A stretch of 10,002 nucleotides of DNA. Origin: Paracoccaceae bacterium. GTDB taxonomy: Bacteria; Pseudomonadota; Alphaproteobacteria; Rhodobacterales; Rhodobacteraceae. Below are positions 7,098 through 10,002 of this stretch, piece after piece. The DNA lies in contig JABGTH010000270.1 of NCBI GenBank assembly GCA_018647275.1, positions 1-10,002 on the forward strand, read 5' to 3'. Under the pieces are notes generated by a model. It was given only the letters and a program-made list of their open reading frames with translations, did no database searches and was not told the DNA's origin. Position 1 is the first letter of the stretch. Each line of letters starts with the position of its first letter. Made by a program: the position numbers and the translations under genes.

Positions 7098-8477
7098 TCA
7101 GAGCGCAGTTTTAAGTGCTTCAAACAATGCACGAGTTGCCTGCCCCACGCCGCCTTTTGGACGAGCTGGTGCAGCATTGGGTTGCCAGCCATAAATGTCA
7201 AAATGCATGTATCGCGGTGTCTCTGTCACAAAACGGCGTAGGAAAAGTGCTGCGGTTATGCACCCTGCGAATCCTCCTTTTGGGGCATTGTCGAGGTCAG
7301 CGATACCGGGCTCAATCATAGCTTCATATGGCTCATGAAATGGCAGCCTCCATACAGGATCAGCATGGCTTTTCGCAGCTGATTCAAGTGCACTCGCAAG
7401 TCTAGAGTTATCTGTAAAGTAAGGGGACAAGTCTGGTCCAACGGCAACACGGGCAGCGCCAGTAAGTGTCGCCATTGAGATAATTAGATCAGGTTTTTCT
7501 TCATCAGCGAGTGCCAGCGCGTCAGCTAAAACCAAACGTCCCTCAGCGTCGGTGTTGTTGATTTCGACGGTTAGACCTTTTCGAGACGTCAGAATATCTT
7601 GAGGTCGAAATGCATTGGCAGAGATTGAGTTTTCAACAGCTGGAAGAAGTACGCGCAATTGGATCGTTTGATCAGTCGCCATGATCATACGCGCTAAACC
7701 TAGCACAGCAGCAGACCCACCCATGTCTTTCTTCATCAGGCCCATTGAGCCACCGGGTTTGATATTTAGACCACCAGTATCAAAACAAACGCCTTTTCCG
7801 ACTAAGGTAAGTGTTGGCCCCTTACTTCCCCAGCGCATATCAATCAAACGTGGCGCGCGATCTGCAGCACGACCAACCGTGTGAATCATTGGCAAGTTTT
7901 GGGTTAACAAGTCGTCGCCTACAATAACGTCAATGGATGCGCCGAATTCTTGGGCTAGTGTACGTGCGGCCTGCTCTAGTTGCGGCGGTCCCATGTCTGA
8001 GGCGGGGGTATTAATCAGGTTCCTTGTCAAAGCCTCGCTTTGTGCCAGCGCCGTAATTTCTTCAACATCCACGCCTTCGGGAGCGACAAGTTGCGCTTTC
8101 ATTGCAGGGACTGACTTGTAGCGGTCGAACCGATAAGACTGTAATAACCATCCGAGTGCTTCGTGGGCTAGGTTCGGATCAGCAATACCAGACGCGATGT
8201 GGTATATTCCTTCGGGTAACTTTCCTGCAGCACCTGCCAAATGAAAACGACCACGCTTGCGGGTTGCGGAGTTCCCGTAACCAGCCAAGGCCATCAATGG
8301 GTTGCCGTCGGATGATGGTACAACCAATGCCTGATACAAGCCGGCATTAAACCCGTTCGCCAACACCCATGCCTGTGTCATTGGCGTTTGCTGCGATGTC
8401 CAAGCGTCAAGATTATTTTGGTCAATGACGTGGACTGGAATTGAAGTGGACGTAGCAGTAGCGAATTGAACAGACAT
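7098..8477 (-). CDS. Leucyl aminopeptidase family protein (peptidase M17)
   Basis: A 459-residue cytosolic metallo-aminopeptidase that removes N-terminal residues from peptides. The C-terminal catalytic domain is complete. VGKGVCFDTGG gives Lys228 and Asp233, KKDMGG gives Asp251, and NTDAEGRL gives Asp310 and Glu312, which together are the five metal ligands of M17 enzymes. Lys240 and Arg314 match the catalytic Lys and Arg. The N-terminal domain (about 1-150) is divergent, as is usual. It is somewhat shorter than E. coli PepA, as in the alphaproteobacterial M17 subgroup. The ATG at 8477 has an AAAGG ribosome site. It lies between two broken genes, the NlpC/P60 wreck 2 bases downstream and a small interrupted gene 27 bases upstream, yet shows no defect of its own, which suggests it is still under selection. 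Confidence 0.94.
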   Translation of the reverse strand: MSVQFATATSTSIPVHVIDQNNLDAWTSQQTPMTQAWVLANGFNAGLYQALVVPSSDGNPLMALAGYGNSATRKRGRFHLAGAAGKLPEGIYHIASGIADPNLAHEALGWLLQSYRFDRYKSVPAMKAQLVAPEGVDVEEITALAQSEALTRNLINTPASDMGPPQLEQAARTLAQEFGASIDVIVGDDLLTQNLPMIHTVGRAADRAPRLIDMRWGSKGPTLTLVGKGVCFDTGGLNIKPGGSMGLMKKDMGGSAAVLGLARMIMATDQTIQLRVLLPAVENSISANAFRPQDILTSRKGLTVEINNTDAEGRLVLADALALADEEKPDLIISMATLTGAARVAVGPDLSPYFTDNSRLASALESAAKSHADPVWRLPFHEPYEAMIEPGIADLDNAPKGGFAGCITAALFLRRFVTETPRYMHFDIYGWQPNAAPARPKGGVGQATRALFEALKTAL

Positions 8478-8504
8478 TGGGCACCTTTCAAGGTCAATTT
8501 TAAC

Positions 8505-8912
8505 CTAGCCTAACGGCTGTAACATTAGCTGCAAGCAGGTCCAGATGATGCTGTCCTGTGAATCCCACATTGTGGACAAATATTTCTCACCAATCCGCAA
8601 CAATCGGGCGAATGTGGATGCAAGTGCGGTTGCATCCTCGTTATCGATACAGGCAGTGACATGCCCCGCGACCACGGAAACGTCGGACATTCCGATTTGA
8701 TCTGCGATCGCGATCAAAGATCGAACGTCTTTGCGCAACTCCTCCAATGCTAAGTCCCTGTATAGACGGTCGCAATTTGATAGGCGCAATGCCAGTTCTT
8801 ATACTACGCGGCAAACAACATCGTCTGCGTCTGCTTGACCCAGTTGTAAATACAAGGCGCTTAATCGGTCTTGGTCGACGTTGGCCGCTTCCCTTGGTAC
8901 TATTTTTGTCAC
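8505..8912 (-). pseudogene. Small conserved-type protein interrupted by an in-frame TAA
   Basis: One continuous frame runs from a GTG at 8912 (MTKIVPREAANVDQDRLSAL...) to TAG at 8505, broken only by TAA at 8799-8801 (codon 38). Downstream the frame continues as ELALRLSNCDRL, then LRKDVRSLIAIADQIGM, CIDNEDATALASTFARLLRIGEKYL in segments, and MWDSQDSI. It looks like a small helical protein of roughly 130 residues that I recall as a hypothetical in roseobacters. I know no function. A restart at TTG 8789 would give a 94-residue product, so a shortened protein is possible. By memory of the family, the stop replaces an acidic residue, so a GAA to TAA change would explain it. The gene sits just upstream of the aminopeptidase on the same strand, so both may share a promoter. 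Confidence 0.65.
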
Positions 8913-9070
8913 TTGCTTGATTCCACTCACCTTTGATTAAGCCCTCACAGCTTAACTAAAGATCGCAATATACCCTTCTCATTTGGTTAGCGGATTTGAT
9001 CTTTTCCCTCGAATTCGTCGCGAATACGGGCTATTTACGGTGAAAGTTTTTTTGAAGTTGGGAAAAGAAA

Positions 9071-9721
9071 ATGGATCAAGCGAAACCATTGCCGTCATAT
9101 CTGTTACAGCGTTACCATGGTTGGAAGGCGACAACCTATTCTGAGAACCAAGCATGGTATCGCCGTCTAGCGTCCGAGGGTCAGCGCCCCCGCGCAATGG
9201 TGATCTCGTGCTGTGACAGCCGTGTTCATGTGACGTCTATTTTCGGTGCTGATCAGGGTGAGTTTTTTATCCACCGTAACATTGCCAACTTAGTCCCACC
9301 CTTTAAGCCAGATGGCGATTATCACGGTACCAGCGCTGCAATTGAATATGCTGTAACTGCGTTGAATGTGGCCCATTTGATTGTTCTTGGGCATTCAAAT
9401 TGTGGTGGTGTTCAGGGCTGTATCGACATGTGCAAAGGCAATGCGCCCGAGCTGGAAGAAAAGGCAAGTTTTGTGGGTCGTTGGATGGATATTCTGCGCC
9501 CTAAATACGGACTGGTTGCGGATGAAACTGATCCAGAAGCACAAGCGCGCCAGTTGGAGAAACACTCCGTGGTAACATCCTTAGAAAACCTAATGACTTT
9601 CCCGTTCATCAAAGAACGCGTCGATAAAGGCGTTTTGTCGATGCATGGACTTTGGACGGATATCGGCGAAGGTGGATTAGAATCTTACAACCCTACCGTC
9701 AAAGAATTTCAGGCAGTTTAG
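9071..9721 (+). CDS. Beta-carbonic anhydrase
   Basis: A 216-residue zinc enzyme that interconverts CO2 and bicarbonate in the cytosol. Zinc ligands are visible as Cys47 with the Asp49-Arg51 dyad in SCCDSRV, and His108 and Cys111 in GHSNCGG. Other family stretches are FFIHRNIANLVPP (65-77) and GTSAAIEYAV (86-95). Length is normal for the bacterial beta class. The ATG at 9071 follows a purine-rich GGGAAAAGAAA leader. It stands alone on the plus strand, with a 158-base gap upstream shared with the divergent interrupted small gene, and is followed at once by a strong hairpin. A likely role is supplying bicarbonate for carboxylases at ambient CO2. No defect was seen. Confidence 0.95.
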   Translation: MDQAKPLPSYLLQRYHGWKATTYSENQAWYRRLASEGQRPRAMVISCCDSRVHVTSIFGADQGEFFIHRNIANLVPPFKPDGDYHGTSAAIEYAVTALNVAHLIVLGHSNCGGVQGCIDMCKGNAPELEEKASFVGRWMDILRPKYGLVADETDPEAQARQLEKHSVVTSLENLMTFPFIKERVDKGVLSMHGLWTDIGEGGLESYNPTVKEFQAV

Positions 9722-9726
9722 AAAAT

Positions 9727-9751
9727 AAGCCCCACTTTATATGTGGGGCTT
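9727..9751. terminator. Perfect 9-bp hairpin after carbonic anhydrase, probable terminator
   Basis: AAGCCCCAC and GTGGGGCTT pair perfectly around a 7-base AT-rich loop, starting 6 bases after the carbonic anhydrase stop. The plus-strand tail (GCGTTC) lacks a T run, while the minus-strand tail reads ATTTTC. It therefore suits termination of the leftward transcript from the broken DUF4139 gene at least as well as that of the carbonic anhydrase. A bidirectional terminator between convergent genes is the likely role. Confidence 0.75.
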
Positions 9752-9760
9752 GCGTTCAAT

Positions 9761-10002
9761 TCAACGAGGGACCATTCCTTCACGCCATGTGATCTTTGTC
9801 TTTAGGTTCACAGATTGTGTGGTGCCTGCTTGACATTCAAATCCCAATGCAACACGCCGCGCATATCTTCATAATCTGTTGTGGTTGGACTAGGGGCTGC
9901 TGACCAATCGATGGTAAAAAGCTTTGTTCATCAATGTGAGCACGATCTGTGCTATCATTCTCAAGCGAAAAGGCGACCAAAAGAAAAGGGGCACCGCGAG
10001 GC
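9761..10002 (-). pseudogene. C-terminal remnant of a probable DUF4139 protein, frameshifted
   Basis: No open frame covers this stretch, but frames can be joined. From the right edge, one frame encodes VAFSLENDSTDRAHIDEQ (about 9980-9925). A second, entered near 9915-9935, encodes FTIDWSAAPSPTTTDYED followed by MRGVLHWDLNVK (down to about 9829). A third, entered at 9827-9828, encodes GTTQSVNLKTKITWREGMVPR and ends at TGA 9761. The pattern 'DxxDxRGVLxW ... PGxT ... WxEGMV' matches, from memory, the C-terminus of DUF4139 (mucoidy-inhibitor MuiA-like) proteins. A one-base loss, turning AAG CCA GGC into AAG CAG GC, would explain the second shift. The rest of the gene is outside the window. The broken state is clear from the three frames; the family name is less certain. 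Confidence 0.65.

Noticed and set aside
9013..9025. Short palindrome ATTCG-TCG-CGAAT upstream of the carbonic anhydrase as a possible operator
   Set aside because: The 5-bp arms are short, and no recognisable promoter elements are in a fixed relation to it.

Overview
This window looks like the chromosome of an alphaproteobacterium of the Rhodobacterales (roseobacter-like). The evidence is a DUF2794 protein, a leucyl aminopeptidase gene followed by an NlpC/P60 gene, the style of the soluble transhydrogenase, and generally alphaproteobacterial protein sequences. GC content looks moderate by eye, which is low for that group. No phage, insertion sequence, CRISPR array, tRNA or rRNA was seen, and I found no convincing new multi-gene system.

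Left part (1-5888). All genes lie on the minus strand, so they are read from right to left. First come paaI and paaK (5888 to 4129), an overlapping pair of phenylacetate catabolism type: a hot-dog thioesterase and phenylacetate-CoA ligase. Next is an AEC-family permease (4068 to 3139). Then comes a tightly packed run that is probably one transcript: fghA (S-formylglutathione hydrolase), sthA (soluble NAD(P)+ transhydrogenase), yaiI (UPF0178) and a HAD-family hydrolase cut by the window edge. FghA finishes glutathione-dependent formaldehyde oxidation and SthA balances NADH and NADPH, so the run has a redox/C1 housekeeping flavour.

Middle and right (6015-10002). A plus-strand DUF2794 gene converges on, and slightly overlaps, the wreck of an NlpC/P60 cell-wall hydrolase gene. 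Upstream of that wreck is an intact M17 leucyl aminopeptidase gene, and upstream of that a small conserved-type gene broken by one in-frame TAA. A plus-strand beta-carbonic anhydrase follows, closed by a strong 9-bp hairpin. Beyond the hairpin lies the C-terminal remnant of a probable DUF4139 protein, read on the minus strand and frameshifted.

The main observation is this cluster of three broken genes within about 3.7 kb, set among intact metabolic genes. It suggests ongoing gene loss in the lineage or, less likely, local sequence errors. The broken genes show only as short fragments unless the frames are stitched together by hand.
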